52,519 nt of DNA from an uncultured Bacteroidales bacterium. Its GTDB lineage: Bacteria > Bacteroidota > Bacteroidia > Bacteroidales > FEN-979. Positions within the stretch are counted from its first letter, which is position 1; the number at the start of each line of letters is the position of its first letter. The notes beneath the pieces were generated by a model that did not search any database, had not been told where the DNA came from, and worked only from the letters and a program-made list of their open reading frames with translations. Location: NCBI GenBank assembly GCA_903959905.1, contig CAJBYO010000032.1, forward strand, positions 1 to 52,519, read 5' to 3'. A program made the translations under genes and the position numbers. Of this stretch, positions 43,738 through 52,519 are shown piece by piece.

Positions 43738-43770
43738 ACTCTGCGTCTCTGCGCCTCCGCGGTAAATTTT
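43738..43770. repeat. Single arm of the CGTCTCTGCGCC repeat family
   Basis: TACTCTGCGTCTCTGCGCCT (43738-43757) continuing to CGCGGTAAA is one half of the hairpin family seen at 3998 and 38920, without its partner arm. Confidence 0.55.
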
Positions 43771-43894
43771 AATTTGTTGGTTATCGGTAATTTTAGCAAT
43801 GCCACCGAACAAACTGCTCATCATACAGATTTGCCCTGTAAATATTTTGCAACTCCTTGATTTATCATTATTTTCGTCGGGTCATTACACACTT

Positions 43895-44920
43895 ATGAAA
43901 CTTAAGTATAAAATACTGATCCATGTTGCTTTCTGGATTTACATGTTCAACCAGATCCTCCTGTCAGTTGCCATGATGTCGGGAAAGGAGTATGATCCCT
44001 TCCAGGAAATCACCATCTATCCCCTCACCAGTTTCATCACCTTTTATTGCTTTTACTTCACCTACGGCCTCTTTTTCACCCGTAAGAACAAACTTTTTCC
44101 TATCATTCTGCTGATCCTGGTCATTGCGGCCCTTGTGCCTTTTCGCGTGGGGCTTGAGTATATGTTCTGGAAATATATCGGCTACACACACATGTCCTCG
44201 TCCGAGCCGCTGATCGTTAACAAAAGCTGGTGGTATAACTCCCTTCGGCTGGTGACCATTTATGGCATCTATTCCCTGCTGATCCAGCTGGCCATCGGCT
44301 GGTTTGACACGCAAAAACTGAGAACCGAACTGATGCTTGAAAAACAGTCGGGCGAACTCGCATTGCTCAGGTCGCAGATTAATCCGCATTTTTTGTTCAA
44401 CACGCTGAACAACATCTATTCCCTGGTTTATAAAAAGTCGGAGGATGCCCCTGAGGCGGTGATGAAAATGTCGTCGATCATGCGTTATATGCTGTATGAT
44501 GCAACCACCGACAATGTGCTCCTGGAAAAGGAGATTGAATACCTGAAAAGCTTTATTGAACTGGAGAAGCTGCGGATAAGGCATAAAGACTTTGTTGAAC
44601 TGCAAATATCGGGCAACGTGGAGGGCAGAACCATCGCGCCGATGCTGCTCATTCCCTTCGTTGAAAATGCCTTTAAACATGGCAGCAGGAACGTGGCATG
44701 CCCGGGCATCAGGATTAAACTTTCGGTTGAACCCGGGCAGATACACTTTGATGTGGCCAACCATATCAGGAAAAACCCGGCCGTCAGCAAAGACCAGGTG
44801 GGCGGGATCGGCCTCACCAACATCCGGCGAAGGCTCAACCTGCTCTATCCCGGTAAGCATAAATTTGAAATCAATTCCGACGACGAAATGTTTGTCGTTC
44901 AACTAATCCTCTGGATATGA
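43895..44920 (+). CDS. LytS-type sensor histidine kinase
   Basis: The protein has 341 residues from the ATG at 43895 (MKLKYKILIHVAFWIYMF); an in-frame start 32 codons upstream is rejected because that extension precedes the first membrane helix. Four membrane helices in the first 145 residues are followed by the His_kinase (PF06580) motif SQINPHFLFNTLNNIYSLVY (phospho-His about 164) and an HATPase with FVENAFKHGSRN and GIGLTNIRRRL. The gene overlaps the LytTR regulator by 4 bp, so the two form a classic Bacteroidota pair. Signal unknown. Confidence 0.92.
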   Translation: MKLKYKILIHVAFWIYMFNQILLSVAMMSGKEYDPFQEITIYPLTSFITFYCFYFTYGLFFTRKNKLFPIILLILVIAALVPFRVGLEYMFWKYIGYTHMSSSEPLIVNKSWWYNSLRLVTIYGIYSLLIQLAIGWFDTQKLRTELMLEKQSGELALLRSQINPHFLFNTLNNIYSLVYKKSEDAPEAVMKMSSIMRYMLYDATTDNVLLEKEIEYLKSFIELEKLRIRHKDFVELQISGNVEGRTIAPMLLIPFVENAFKHGSRNVACPGIRIKLSVEPGQIHFDVANHIRKNPAVSKDQVGGIGLTNIRRRLNLLYPGKHKFEINSDDEMFVVQLILWI

Positions 44921-45645
44921 ACATTAACTGCATTGCCATTGATGATGAGCCCCTTGCGCTTGACATCATTAAAGATTACTGCTCCAAGGTGGCATTCCTC
45001 AACCTGATGAAGACATTCGACAATGCCATTGAGTCAATTGAGTACATCCGGTCCAATAAGGTCGACCTGATCTTTCTGGATATCCAGATGGAAGAACTCA
45101 CGGGGATCCAGCTGCTGAATGCATTAAAACATAAACCGTTCATCATCTTTACCACGGCCTATGAGCGATATGCCATCCAGGGGTTTGAACTGGATGTGAT
45201 TGACTATATGCTTAAACCGATCTCACTGGAACGGTTCATCAAGGGGGTCAACAAGGTGTGCGAGCGGATGCAGCTCGACACCGGTGCTCCCAGGCCTGAA
45301 AACGTCAAGTCAAAGCCGGCAGAGTCCACCTTTTTCTTTGTGAAAACAGAAACCCGGATGGAACGCATTGAAAACAACGACGTGCTGTATGTTGAAGGAA
45401 TGGGCGACTACTGGCGCATCGTCACCAAAAACCGTCGCATCATGACCCTCATGAATGCCAAGAAACTGGAAGAGGTGCTCCACGAACCCCAGTTTTGCCG
45501 GGTGCACAAATCATTTTTCATCGCCCTGGATAAAATAGAATCCATCGAACGGAACCGGATCAAGATTGGTGATCAGTACATCCCGGTGAGTGAAACGTAC
45601 CATAAGGCGTTTTTTGATTTGGTGGAGAGGAAAAAGCTGGCGTGA
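44917..45645 (+). CDS. LytTR-family response regulator
   Basis: The protein has 242 residues. The receiver has phospho-acceptor Asp55 in DLIFLDIQMEELTG and KPFIIFTTAYERYA. The LytTR DNA-binding domain (about 135-240) shows NDVLYVEGMGDYWRIVT, CRVHKSFFIALDKIESIERNR and PVSETYHKAFFD. It is translationally coupled to the kinase. Confidence 0.94.
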   Translation: MNINCIAIDDEPLALDIIKDYCSKVAFLNLMKTFDNAIESIEYIRSNKVDLIFLDIQMEELTGIQLLNALKHKPFIIFTTAYERYAIQGFELDVIDYMLKPISLERFIKGVNKVCERMQLDTGAPRPENVKSKPAESTFFFVKTETRMERIENNDVLYVEGMGDYWRIVTKNRRIMTLMNAKKLEEVLHEPQFCRVHKSFFIALDKIESIERNRIKIGDQYIPVSETYHKAFFDLVERKKLA

Positions 45646-45647
45646 CG

Positions 45648-45698
45648 AACGACGTGACGCGTGACAGGTGACGGGTGACGCGTGACAAGTGACGGGTT
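45648..45698. repeat. GTGACGCGTGACAGG tandem words
   Basis: Overlapping units GTGACGCGTGACAGGTGACG and GGTGACGCGTGACAAGTGAC follow the LytTR stop. The word is identical to that at 39832. Confidence 0.65.
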
Positions 45699-47142
45699 AG
45701 CGTAAGGCCTTTTTTAATTCTTCGGGGGTATTGGGCAGGGCGACGATTGTTCTGGTTTTAGCATCAAGCAGGACCATTACAGGGGTGGCCAGAACATAGT
45801 AGTCGCTGGCCACTTTGCTGCGAACGCCTTCTTCGGCGCGCATGTGCTTCCATCCGCTAAGCTCTTTGATCTTTTGTTCCCAGGCTTTTATCTCTGTGTC
45901 GGTTTCATCCAGGCTGATGGCTACCACTTTCACTTTTTGCTGAACCTCTGCCTGTTGCTGCCATGGATAAACCGCGACAACGGTTTCCATGCAGTGGCTG
46001 CAACCTGCCGACCAGAACATCAGCAGGATATATTTGCAATCGGTGTTCAGCTGGTTCAGTTCAAACAGGTTTCCTTCGGTATCTTTCAATGAAATGTCGG
46101 GTGCTTTGCTGCCTGCCACCAGTGTTTCCATGCCTTTCAGCCTCCGCTCGATCTCCAGCCGCTTTGTGGTAAGGCAATTCGGATCATCCAGGTAAGGCGC
46201 CAGCACCTTCATGCCGGCATCAATGGCATTGGATTCGTATCCGCGGTAAAAATAATCAACCATCCACCCGTACACCAGCGGATCGCCCTTTTTAGCTTGC
46301 TCAATCGCGGTTTTCCCGGCAAGGGGGAACAATGAGTCGCGCAAGGCGGTGGTGGTGGAAAGTTGCCCGTAAAGGTTCACATACCCATCCATCCACTTGT
46401 TGATTTCAGCAGTCTTGATCAGCAACGGATTTTTAAAGTCCATGCCATCAAAGTAGTGGGTGATCAGGTTTTTAATCCGTTCGGTTTCTGTTCCTTTCCA
46501 GGCAATTTGAGGAATATATTGAAAATTATACAGCGTGCTCACAAACAGCTCTTTATCCTGTTTCTCCTGTGATGTCAGCCAGTCAATGTAACTCATCCTG
46601 CGGTCTTCGTACTCTTTGATTCCCTGCTGGTAAAATTTAGATCCGGTGTCGTCATAATTCATCAGGAAATTCTGCAACAGTCCCAACTTTTCCTTTTGCT
46701 TTCCATTTTCCTTAGAGAACTTCACAAAGGTTGAATTCTCCAGTTCCCCTTTCTGAAACCAGGTGCTGTCGCCGTTGTTGCAATATTTCGGGCTTACCCA
46801 CAGTTCCAGGTCCTGCTGGTAGATGAAAATGTTTTTCTCCGAGGGATAAGGCGTGCTGGTTGCATTTTCCTTGTAATCGAACCGGATCACCATTTCGCCC
46901 GGCAGCTGGTCTTTGGAAACTTTCAGCGTGGTACTTCCTCCATCCATAACGGACGGCACTTCCAGGATGGGCTTGAACGTTCTTGATCCCGACATGGCCA
47001 GCAGGCTGATTTTGCTTTCGTAAACACCTCTGAGGTGGATGGTAATGGTACGATCCTTTACCTGTGACAATGCATGAACAGATGGAATAAGCCATATAAG
47101 AACGGCCAGTAAAAAGTATGTTAACTGCTTCTTCAAATTCAT
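45697..47142 (-). CDS. Secreted TlpA/thioredoxin-like thiol protein with DUF5106-type N-terminus
   Basis: The protein has 481 residues. A signal peptide (MNLKKQLTYFLLAVLIWLIPSVHA) is followed by a DUF4369-like beta domain and a helical DUF5106-like region (about 150-340). The thioredoxin domain at about 345-481 opens VAGSKAPDISLKDTEGNLF, has the redox motif AGCSHCM (Cys about 379 and 382) and the cis-Pro loop YVLATPVMVLLD. It probably acts in periplasmic thiol-disulfide exchange. It lies 25 bp downstream of the ribonuclease R gene on the same strand. Confidence 0.87.
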   Translation of the reverse strand: MNLKKQLTYFLLAVLIWLIPSVHALSQVKDRTITIHLRGVYESKISLLAMSGSRTFKPILEVPSVMDGGSTTLKVSKDQLPGEMVIRFDYKENATSTPYPSEKNIFIYQQDLELWVSPKYCNNGDSTWFQKGELENSTFVKFSKENGKQKEKLGLLQNFLMNYDDTGSKFYQQGIKEYEDRRMSYIDWLTSQEKQDKELFVSTLYNFQYIPQIAWKGTETERIKNLITHYFDGMDFKNPLLIKTAEINKWMDGYVNLYGQLSTTTALRDSLFPLAGKTAIEQAKKGDPLVYGWMVDYFYRGYESNAIDAGMKVLAPYLDDPNCLTTKRLEIERRLKGMETLVAGSKAPDISLKDTEGNLFELNQLNTDCKYILLMFWSAGCSHCMETVVAVYPWQQQAEVQQKVKVVAISLDETDTEIKAWEQKIKELSGWKHMRAEEGVRSKVASDYYVLATPVMVLLDAKTRTIVALPNTPEELKKALR

Positions 47143-47167
47143 TTTTGTAATAGTTTATCGTATAACA

Positions 47168-49324
47168 TTAAGAAACCCAGTCATAGTCCATCTGCTTTCT
47201 TGCAAGGTCGATCCGCTTCACCCTGATCTTGAGTTTATCCCCAAGTTTGAACTGGTGCCCGTGCCGTTGTCCGATGATCTGGTAGTTCTCTTCATCCAGG
47301 TAATAAAAGTCATCTTCAAGATCGCGCAGCCTGATCATGCCCTCGCATTTGGTACCGATGATCTCGGCAAAGATTCCCCATTTGCTCACCCCGGAGATGA
47401 GGGCGTCGAACTGCTGGCCAACCTTGTCAAGCATATATTCGGCCTGCTTGTACTTCACCGACATCCGTTCGGCATCCACTGCCCGGCGTTCCATCTCCGA
47501 TGCATGTTCGCAGATCGGTTCGTACACCTCTTTTGAAACTGACGGCGCGTTGTTCATGTAATCAAACAGCAGCCGGTGCACCATCAGGTCGGGGTAACGG
47601 CGAATCGGGGAGGTGAAATGCGAATAGAACTGGAAGGCCAGTCCGTAATGTCCGATGTTGTTGGTTGAATAGTAGGCCTTCGACATCGTGCGGATGGCAA
47701 TGGTTTCAATCATCGTTTCGGTGCCTGTACCCTTGATATCGCTGAACAGCTTGTTAAACGAGTCGGCCAGCGATTTCTTTGAACTGATCTTGATCTTATA
47801 GCCCAGCCGTTCCACGAACTGGGTGAAATTCTCCAGTTTTTCGGGGTTTGGCGTATCATGAACCCGGTAAACGAAGGTCTTTACCGTTTGATTTTCCCGT
47901 TTCTTCCCGATGAATTCGGCCACTTTGCGGTTGGCGAGCAGCATGAAATCCTCAATCAGCTTGTTGGCATCTTTCATTTCACGCAGGTAAATGCTCAATG
48001 GCCTGCCCAGTTCGTCCAGTTTGAACCGCACCTCCTGGGTCTCAAAATTAAAAGAACCCTTCTGGAACCGCTCTTCTCGCAGCTTTAACGCCACTTTGTT
48101 GAAGATGGCGATCTCCTTTGCATGTTCCCCGGTTCCCGATTCGATGATGGCCTGCACCTCTTCGTAGGCAAACCGCCTGTTCGACCTGATCACGGTTTTC
48201 CCAAACCACTCGGCATAGATCTTCGCCTTTTCATCCATTTCAAATACCGCGGAAAAGCAAAGCCTGTCTTCATCCTGTTTCAATGAGCACAGTCCGTTTG
48301 ACAACCGTTCGGGAAGCATCGGGATGGTCCTGCCTACCATGTAAACCGAGGTTCCGCGCTCGATGGCCTCCTCTTCAATGGCCGATCCGGGCTTCACATA
48401 ATACGACACATCGGCGATATGCACCCCGATTTCCCAATGGCCGTTATCCAGGGCTTTGAGCGAAATGGCATCATCAAAATCTTTGGCATCTTCGGGGTCG
48501 ATGGTGATGGTTAACACCTGCCGGAAGTCCCTGCGCTTGCTGATTTCTGCCTCCGGAATTGAACCAGGGAACGATGCTGCCTCCTTTTCCGCCTGGGGAG
48601 AAAAAGAGAGTGGAAAGTCTATTTCAGCTAGAATAGACTGCATCTCCACCTTGTTGTCTCCCGGTTTTCCTAAAACCTCCTTCACCTCGCCGAATGGGTT
48701 GGCCGACTGCGAAGGCCATTCGGTAATGACCACCACCACTTTCTGGCCGTTCTTCGCGCCGTTCAGTTTGGAAATGGGGATGAAGATATCCACCGGCATG
48801 GTGGCATTGTCGGGCTTGAGGAAGGCAAAATTCTTGGATGTTTCAATGGTGCCGACGAATTGCTTTTTATTGCGTTTGATGATCTCCGCAATTTCTCCCT
48901 CCAGTTTATGACCCTTGCGGCGGGGAAATATGAACACCTTTACCTTATCCCCGTGAAGGGCGTGGTTTGTATTGGTGGCCGTGATAAATACATCTTCCGA
49001 CTTATCCTCGGGGATGACATAGGCTTTACCGGTCTGTTTCATGTCAACCGTTCCGATCAGGGAGGTTTTAACCTCTTTGGTAAACTGCGGGCTTTCCTGG
49101 TTGATCTGGTATTTTCCGCGTTTGCTCATGGCCAGTTCCTTGCTTTTGAACAACTGCCCGATGATCAGGCTGATCAGGTCTTTGCTTGCGCGGTCTTTGA
49201 TGCCGAGTCTTCCGGCAACCTGCTTGTAATTGAAACTGCTGTAGGGGTTGTTCTGAAAAACATCCAGTACCGACTTCACAAAGGTGTTCTTTTCGCTGCC
49301 GCTTAAACTCTTTCTTTTTGCCAT
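47168..49324 (-). CDS. rnr: Ribonuclease R
   Basis: The protein has 718 residues. A winged-helix-like N-terminus (FQNNPYSSFNYKQVAGRLG), two cold-shock domains (about 90-225) and the RNB catalytic domain follow in order. The RNB domain starts TIDPEDAKDFDDAIS (about 275-289) with the metal-binding Asp cluster and continues HIADVSYYVKPGS and MLPERLSNGLCSL. A C-terminal S1 domain (about 635-718) has DALISGVSKWGIFAEI. It is a processive 3'-5' exoribonuclease for structured RNA. Length is normal for Bacteroidota. Confidence 0.96.
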   Translation of the reverse strand: MAKRKSLSGSEKNTFVKSVLDVFQNNPYSSFNYKQVAGRLGIKDRASKDLISLIIGQLFKSKELAMSKRGKYQINQESPQFTKEVKTSLIGTVDMKQTGKAYVIPEDKSEDVFITATNTNHALHGDKVKVFIFPRRKGHKLEGEIAEIIKRNKKQFVGTIETSKNFAFLKPDNATMPVDIFIPISKLNGAKNGQKVVVVITEWPSQSANPFGEVKEVLGKPGDNKVEMQSILAEIDFPLSFSPQAEKEAASFPGSIPEAEISKRRDFRQVLTITIDPEDAKDFDDAISLKALDNGHWEIGVHIADVSYYVKPGSAIEEEAIERGTSVYMVGRTIPMLPERLSNGLCSLKQDEDRLCFSAVFEMDEKAKIYAEWFGKTVIRSNRRFAYEEVQAIIESGTGEHAKEIAIFNKVALKLREERFQKGSFNFETQEVRFKLDELGRPLSIYLREMKDANKLIEDFMLLANRKVAEFIGKKRENQTVKTFVYRVHDTPNPEKLENFTQFVERLGYKIKISSKKSLADSFNKLFSDIKGTGTETMIETIAIRTMSKAYYSTNNIGHYGLAFQFYSHFTSPIRRYPDLMVHRLLFDYMNNAPSVSKEVYEPICEHASEMERRAVDAERMSVKYKQAEYMLDKVGQQFDALISGVSKWGIFAEIIGTKCEGMIRLRDLEDDFYYLDEENYQIIGQRHGHQFKLGDKLKIRVKRIDLARKQMDYDWVS

Positions 49325-49449
49325 GATTTCAACATCAAATGTTCATTATTTCTTTTCCCTGGAACACGTTCCGTACCTACGGCACGGGAAATTCCCTGCA
49401 TCATTACGTGCTACCGGGATGTGGCACCTACGGTGCCGGGGGCACGGTT

Positions 49450-49760
49450 AATTAACCCTTTATCCATCAATCCACTTACCCGTTCACCCGTCCGCTCACC
49501 TGCTAACCTGATCACCGCTTGTCCGCTTGTCCGCTTGTCCGTTCACCCGCCCACCTGCTCACCCGTCCGCCTGTCCGCCCGTCCGCTTGTCCGCCCGTCC
49601 ACTTGTCCGCCTGTCAGCCTGTCCACCCGTCCACTTGTCCGCCTGTCCACCCGTCCGCTTGTCCGCTTGTCCACCCGTCCGCTTGTCCGCTTGTCCACCC
49701 GTCCGCTTGTCCGTTCACCCGCTCACCCACAAATCTCAAATCCCAAGTCCCAAATCCCAA
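49450..49760. repeat. Degenerate 8-bp-period tandem array (YTGTCCRC)
   Basis: From about 49515 to 49735 the plus strand is a chain of octamers such as TTGTCCGC, CTGTCCAC and CCGTCCGC in strict 8-bp register, flanked by looser versions (from about 49450) and AAATCCC words (49732-49760). Because 8 is not a multiple of 3 all frames stay open, which creates artefactual open frames. The 437-bp gap (49325-49761) holds no real gene. Confidence 0.85.
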
Positions 49761-49761
49761 A

Positions 49762-51441
49762 TCACCCGCCCGGCACCGCCTCCAGCAACGCCCGCGTATA
49801 CTCCGACTTCGGATGCGCATACACCTCGTCCGCCTCGCCCATCTCCTCAATCCTGCCCGATTTCATAACGATGAGCCTGTCCGACATAAACTTCACCACC
49901 GAAAGATCATGGGAAATGAAAATGTAGGTCAGCCCGAAATCCTTTTTAAGGTCGTTCAGCAAATTCAACACCTGCGCCTGGATGGAGACATCAAGTGCCG
50001 ACACCGATTCATCGCAGATCACCAGGCTGGGTTCAACAGCCAGGGCTCGGGCAATGCAAACCCGCTGGCGCTGACCTCCGGAAAATTCATGCGGATACCG
50101 GTAAAAGTGCTCCGGCTTCAACCCGACTTTTTGCAGTAGGTCCATCACGCATTCTTTCCGTTGTTTGTCATTCTGATGCAGCCGGTGAACTTTCATCGGT
50201 TCAAGAATGGCAGGCCCGATGGCAATGCGCGGGTTGAGAGAAGAATAGGGATCCTGGAAGATAATCTGAAGTTCCTTCCGTAGTTTTTTAAGATTTTGTG
50301 CGGTCAGCCGTGTGATATCCTGGTCCTTGTAAAATATTTTGCCGGTGGTTGCCGGAATGAGCTCAAGCACGACCCTGGCCAGCGTGGTTTTCCCGCTGCC
50401 AGATTCGCCTACAATTCCCAGCGTTTCTCCCGGATATACCAGAAAACTTGCCTTTTCAAGGGCAGTATAGTTACCGAATTGCTTGCTGATGTTTTCAACC
50501 TTCAGTACCGGCTCCCGGGAGTAGAGCCGCTCATGTGTTTCTCTTCGCTGCTCCGGAGTGATAAATCCTGCAGATGCCGGATTTTCATTCAATAAATAAT
50601 TTTCAATGGTTGGAAGGCGGTTCAACCGGGCATTCAGCGGCGGTCGGCATGCAAGCAAACCCCGGGTATAAGGCTGTTCCGGGTTTTTAAATATCCTGCT
50701 TACTGTTCCCTCTTCAACAAGCCTGCCCTTGTTCATCACCAGCACACGGTCGGCAAAACCTGCCACAATGCCCAGGTCGTGGGTGATAAACAGGATGCTC
50801 ATATTCCTGGAAACCTGGAGGCCCTTCATCAGCTCCAGGATGGTTTTCTGTACTGTTACGTCCAGTGCAGTTGTGGGCTCGTCGGCTATCAATATCTCCG
50901 GGTTGCAGGAGATGGCCATGGCAATCATCACGCGCTGTTTCTGCCCGCCTGAAAGCTGGTGCGGGTAAGACTTGAAAATACTTTCCGGCCGTGGCAGCAG
51001 AACCTCCCTGAACAGTTCAAGGACCCGCTCCCGGGCTTGCTTTCCTGTCAGGTCAAGATGAACCCGCAAACTTTCCATCACCTGGTCGCCACAAGTAAAC
51101 ACCGGGTTCAGTGAAGTCATCGGCTCCTGGAAGATCATTGAAATGGACCTTCCCCTGATCTTCTGCATCTGCCTGTCATCCAGCCTGAGGATATCAACTT
51201 CTCCTCCATCCCTGCTGCGGAATATGATTTTTCCGGAAGAGATGTTCCCGGGTGGCGACGGAATCAGCTTCAATACAGCCAAAGCCGAAACGGTTTTCCC
51301 CGACCCCGATTCACCTACCACGGCAAGTGTTTCTGATTTGTTCAGGGTGTATGAAATGTGATCAACAACCGTCAACTCCTCCGCATCGGAGGTAAATCCG
51401 ACAGTCAGATCAGATATTTCAAGCAATGGCGGAGATTCCAT
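49762..51441 (-). CDS. Oligopeptide-type ABC transporter, fused double ATPase (DppD-DppF-like)
   Basis: The protein has 559 residues and two ABC modules. The first has Walker [12 protein letters not shown] (about 39), [14 protein letters not shown] and [14 protein letters not shown]. The second (from about 305) has Walker [28 protein letters not shown] and [14 protein letters not shown]. Both have the IFQ(E/D)P and oligopeptide-type C-terminal segments ([14 protein letters not shown] and [15 protein letters not shown]). The fusion provides both ATPases of a peptide/nickel-type importer. No permease or binding protein is adjacent in the window. Second Walker B has an Ser/Val context (ESVSALD), still with the catalytic Glu. 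Confidence 0.93.
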   Translation of the reverse strand: MESPPLLEISDLTVGFTSDAEELTVVDHISYTLNKSETLAVVGESGSGKTVSALAVLKLIPSPPGNISSGKIIFRSRDGGEVDILRLDDRQMQKIRGRSISMIFQEPMTSLNPVFTCGDQVMESLRVHLDLTGKQARERVLELFREVLLPRPESIFKSYPHQLSGGQKQRVMIAMAISCNPEILIADEPTTALDVTVQKTILELMKGLQVSRNMSILFITHDLGIVAGFADRVLVMNKGRLVEEGTVSRIFKNPEQPYTRGLLACRPPLNARLNRLPTIENYLLNENPASAGFITPEQRRETHERLYSREPVLKVENISKQFGNYTALEKASFLVYPGETLGIVGESGSGKTTLARVVLELIPATTGKIFYKDQDITRLTAQNLKKLRKELQIIFQDPYSSLNPRIAIGPAILEPMKVHRLHQNDKQRKECVMDLLQKVGLKPEHFYRYPHEFSGGQRQRVCIARALAVEPSLVICDESVSALDVSIQAQVLNLLNDLKKDFGLTYIFISHDLSVVKFMSDRLIVMKSGRIEEMGEADEVYAHPKSEYTRALLEAVPGG

Positions 51442-51556
51442 CCCGGGGTTAAATTTTAATCAAACCTACATGATTTTTTCCAATTCTAGGCTGATGTTGA
51501 AAAATTTAGGTACCGTCGTATTACCTTTTCATGGGTTTCATGATTAAGCAAAAACC

Positions 51557-52252
51557 ATGGCCATGAAGTATCTCAGCGACTTTATTTCTCTCATCTTCCC
51601 GCGGATTTGTGCAGCCTGTGGCAACAGCCTCTGGAAAAGTGAAGATGTGCTTTGCGGTTCTTGCGAATACCACCTCCCGAAAACCAATTATCATCATGCA
51701 TTTGAAAACCCGGTCACACGGCTCTTCTGGGGCAGGGTAGACATTTTAACGGGTGCCGCTTTTCTCTATTTCAACAAAGGAAGCAAGGTGCAGCGTATGG
51801 TGCATCAGCTGAAGTACAAAGGCAGGAAAGACATTGGCATTTTCCTGGGAGAACTGTATGGTCTTGAGCTAAAATATTCGCCTCATTTCAACTCGGCAGA
51901 TATCATTGTTCCGGTTCCGCTGCACAAGAAAAAATACATGAAGCGCGGATTCAACCAGAGCGAACAGATCGCCATCGGCCTCTCCTCCGCCATGAACATC
52001 CCCGTGAACAGGCATCTCTTATCCAGGATAAAATCTACCGAAACGCAAACAAGAAAATCCAGGTTCAGCCGCTATCAGAATGTGAAGGAGATTTTTTCAA
52101 CAGAAACACCGCAGAACTGGAGCGGAAAACACCTGATGCTGGTAGATGATGTCGTCACGACAGGGGCAACGCTGGAATCGTGTATCAGGGCGTTGAAGGT
52201 TATTCCGGGGGTGAGGGTAAGTGTGGTGTGTATCGCAGCGGCGATAATTTGA
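51557..52252 (+). CDS. ComF-family phosphoribosyltransferase-like protein
   Basis: The protein has 231 residues (an ATG two codons in is an alternative start). An N-terminal zinc-ribbon-like cysteine set (CAACGNSLW, then VLCGSC) is followed by the PRTase core: IVPVPLHKKKYMKRGFNQSEQIA, a TETQTRKSRFSRYQNV segment and the PRPP loop MLVDDVVTTGATLESC. ComF proteins act in uptake of DNA during transformation in some bacteria; the molecular role is unclear. It is divergent from the ABC gene. Confidence 0.93.
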   Translation: MAMKYLSDFISLIFPRICAACGNSLWKSEDVLCGSCEYHLPKTNYHHAFENPVTRLFWGRVDILTGAAFLYFNKGSKVQRMVHQLKYKGRKDIGIFLGELYGLELKYSPHFNSADIIVPVPLHKKKYMKRGFNQSEQIAIGLSSAMNIPVNRHLLSRIKSTETQTRKSRFSRYQNVKEIFSTETPQNWSGKHLMLVDDVVTTGATLESCIRALKVIPGVRVSVVCIAAAII

Positions 52253-52257
52253 CATGA

Positions 52258-52519
52258 AGTGCAAAACGGTAAAGTTGAATTGGCAAAACGGTAAAACGGT
52301 AAAACGGTAAAATTGAAAAACCCGGCATAGTTCCTGGTTTTTACCGTTTTACTGTTTTGCCATTTTGCCAAATGCCTATACCTTCAACGCCCGATCATGA
52401 TCCAGATCATTAAAAGCGCCTCCTCCGTGGCCGCGAATTACCGGGCTGCCACCAGGGCACGTTCGGATAATGAAAGACAGGATTGAAAGTGGTAAAACGG
52501 TAAAGGAGAATTGGCAAAA
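52258..52519. repeat. Inverted and tandem AAAACGGT-word repeats at the window end
   Basis: Tandem GGTAAAAC units (52268-52311) and the inverse TTTTACCGTTTTACTGTTTTGCC (about 52339-52362, in two overlapping pieces) form a hairpin around a short loop. Another GGTAAAACGGTAAAGG copy closes the window. No gene is seen here. Confidence 0.65.

Noticed and set aside
43964..44902. 312-codon antisense open frame within the LytS kinase gene
   Set aside because: Shadow frame opposite a gene with intact kinase motifs.
49515..49740. CRISPR-like array
   Set aside because: Period is 8 bp with no unique spacers and no cas genes.
49421..50139. Plus-strand frames rich in Pro/Ser/Cys/Val over the octamer array
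   Set aside because: Produced by the 8-bp-period repeat, which leaves every frame open; they run into the antisense of the ABC gene.

Overview
This 52.5 kb chromosomal window comes from a member of the phylum Bacteroidota, most likely a Bacteroidales-like environmental lineage. The evidence is the TAnnTTTG promoter elements, several proteins with type IX secretion (T9SS) C-terminal sorting domains, a SusC-like TonB-dependent receptor with an N-terminal carboxypeptidase-regulatory domain, and the family mix (LytS/LytTR pair, HisKA_2 kinase with TPRs, TlpA-like thiol protein). I saw no rRNA, tRNA, CRISPR array, transposase or phage gene.

About 1-40.6 kb reads as a phosphate-starvation (Pho) island. 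From left to right it holds: a PlcP-like metallophosphatase divergent from a GT4 glycosyltransferase (membrane lipid remodelling) that overlaps a GH13 glucosidase; a small CBM48 glycogen-binding protein; a secreted YncE/phosphoesterase lipoprotein; a hypothetical gene plus a CHAD (polyphosphate-binding) gene; small secreted proteins; an orphan PhoB-like response regulator; a truncated PafA alkaline phosphatase; and a 14.7 kb surface cluster. That cluster has a TonB receptor, a cohesin/E-set/T9SS protein, a beta-helix protein ending in a dockerin, a cohesin/T9SS protein, and a 1556-residue cohesin/Ig/phytase-like/T9SS mosaic. After a quinone-oxidoreductase-like gene, a copper P-type ATPase and a TPR-PAS-HisKA_2 kinase come a phosphate-type porin and pstS-pstC-pstA-pstB-phoU.

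The feature that ties this together is a repeated operator. Eight promoters carry heptamers of the form nRTTAAC in 11-bp register. The promoter-proximal heptamer ends exactly 21 bp before a TAnnTTTG-like -7 element in all eight. These promoters precede the PlcP-like gene, the CBM48 gene, the CHAD pair, a small regulatory-domain protein, the response regulator, truncated pafA, the TonB/cohesin/dockerin cluster and the porin-pst operon. The geometry (7-mers repeated every 11 bp, replacing the -33 element) is that of a PhoB box. I infer that the cohesin-dockerin surface complex is part of the phosphate-starvation response.

From 40.7 kb onward the content is ordinary: small secreted and membrane proteins, a LytS/LytTR two-component pair, a TlpA-like thiol protein, ribonuclease R, a fused oligopeptide-type ABC ATPase and a ComF-family phosphoribosyltransferase. 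Intergenic spaces are unusually rich in short-word tandem and inverted repeats, including an 8-bp-period array at about 49.5-49.74 kb.
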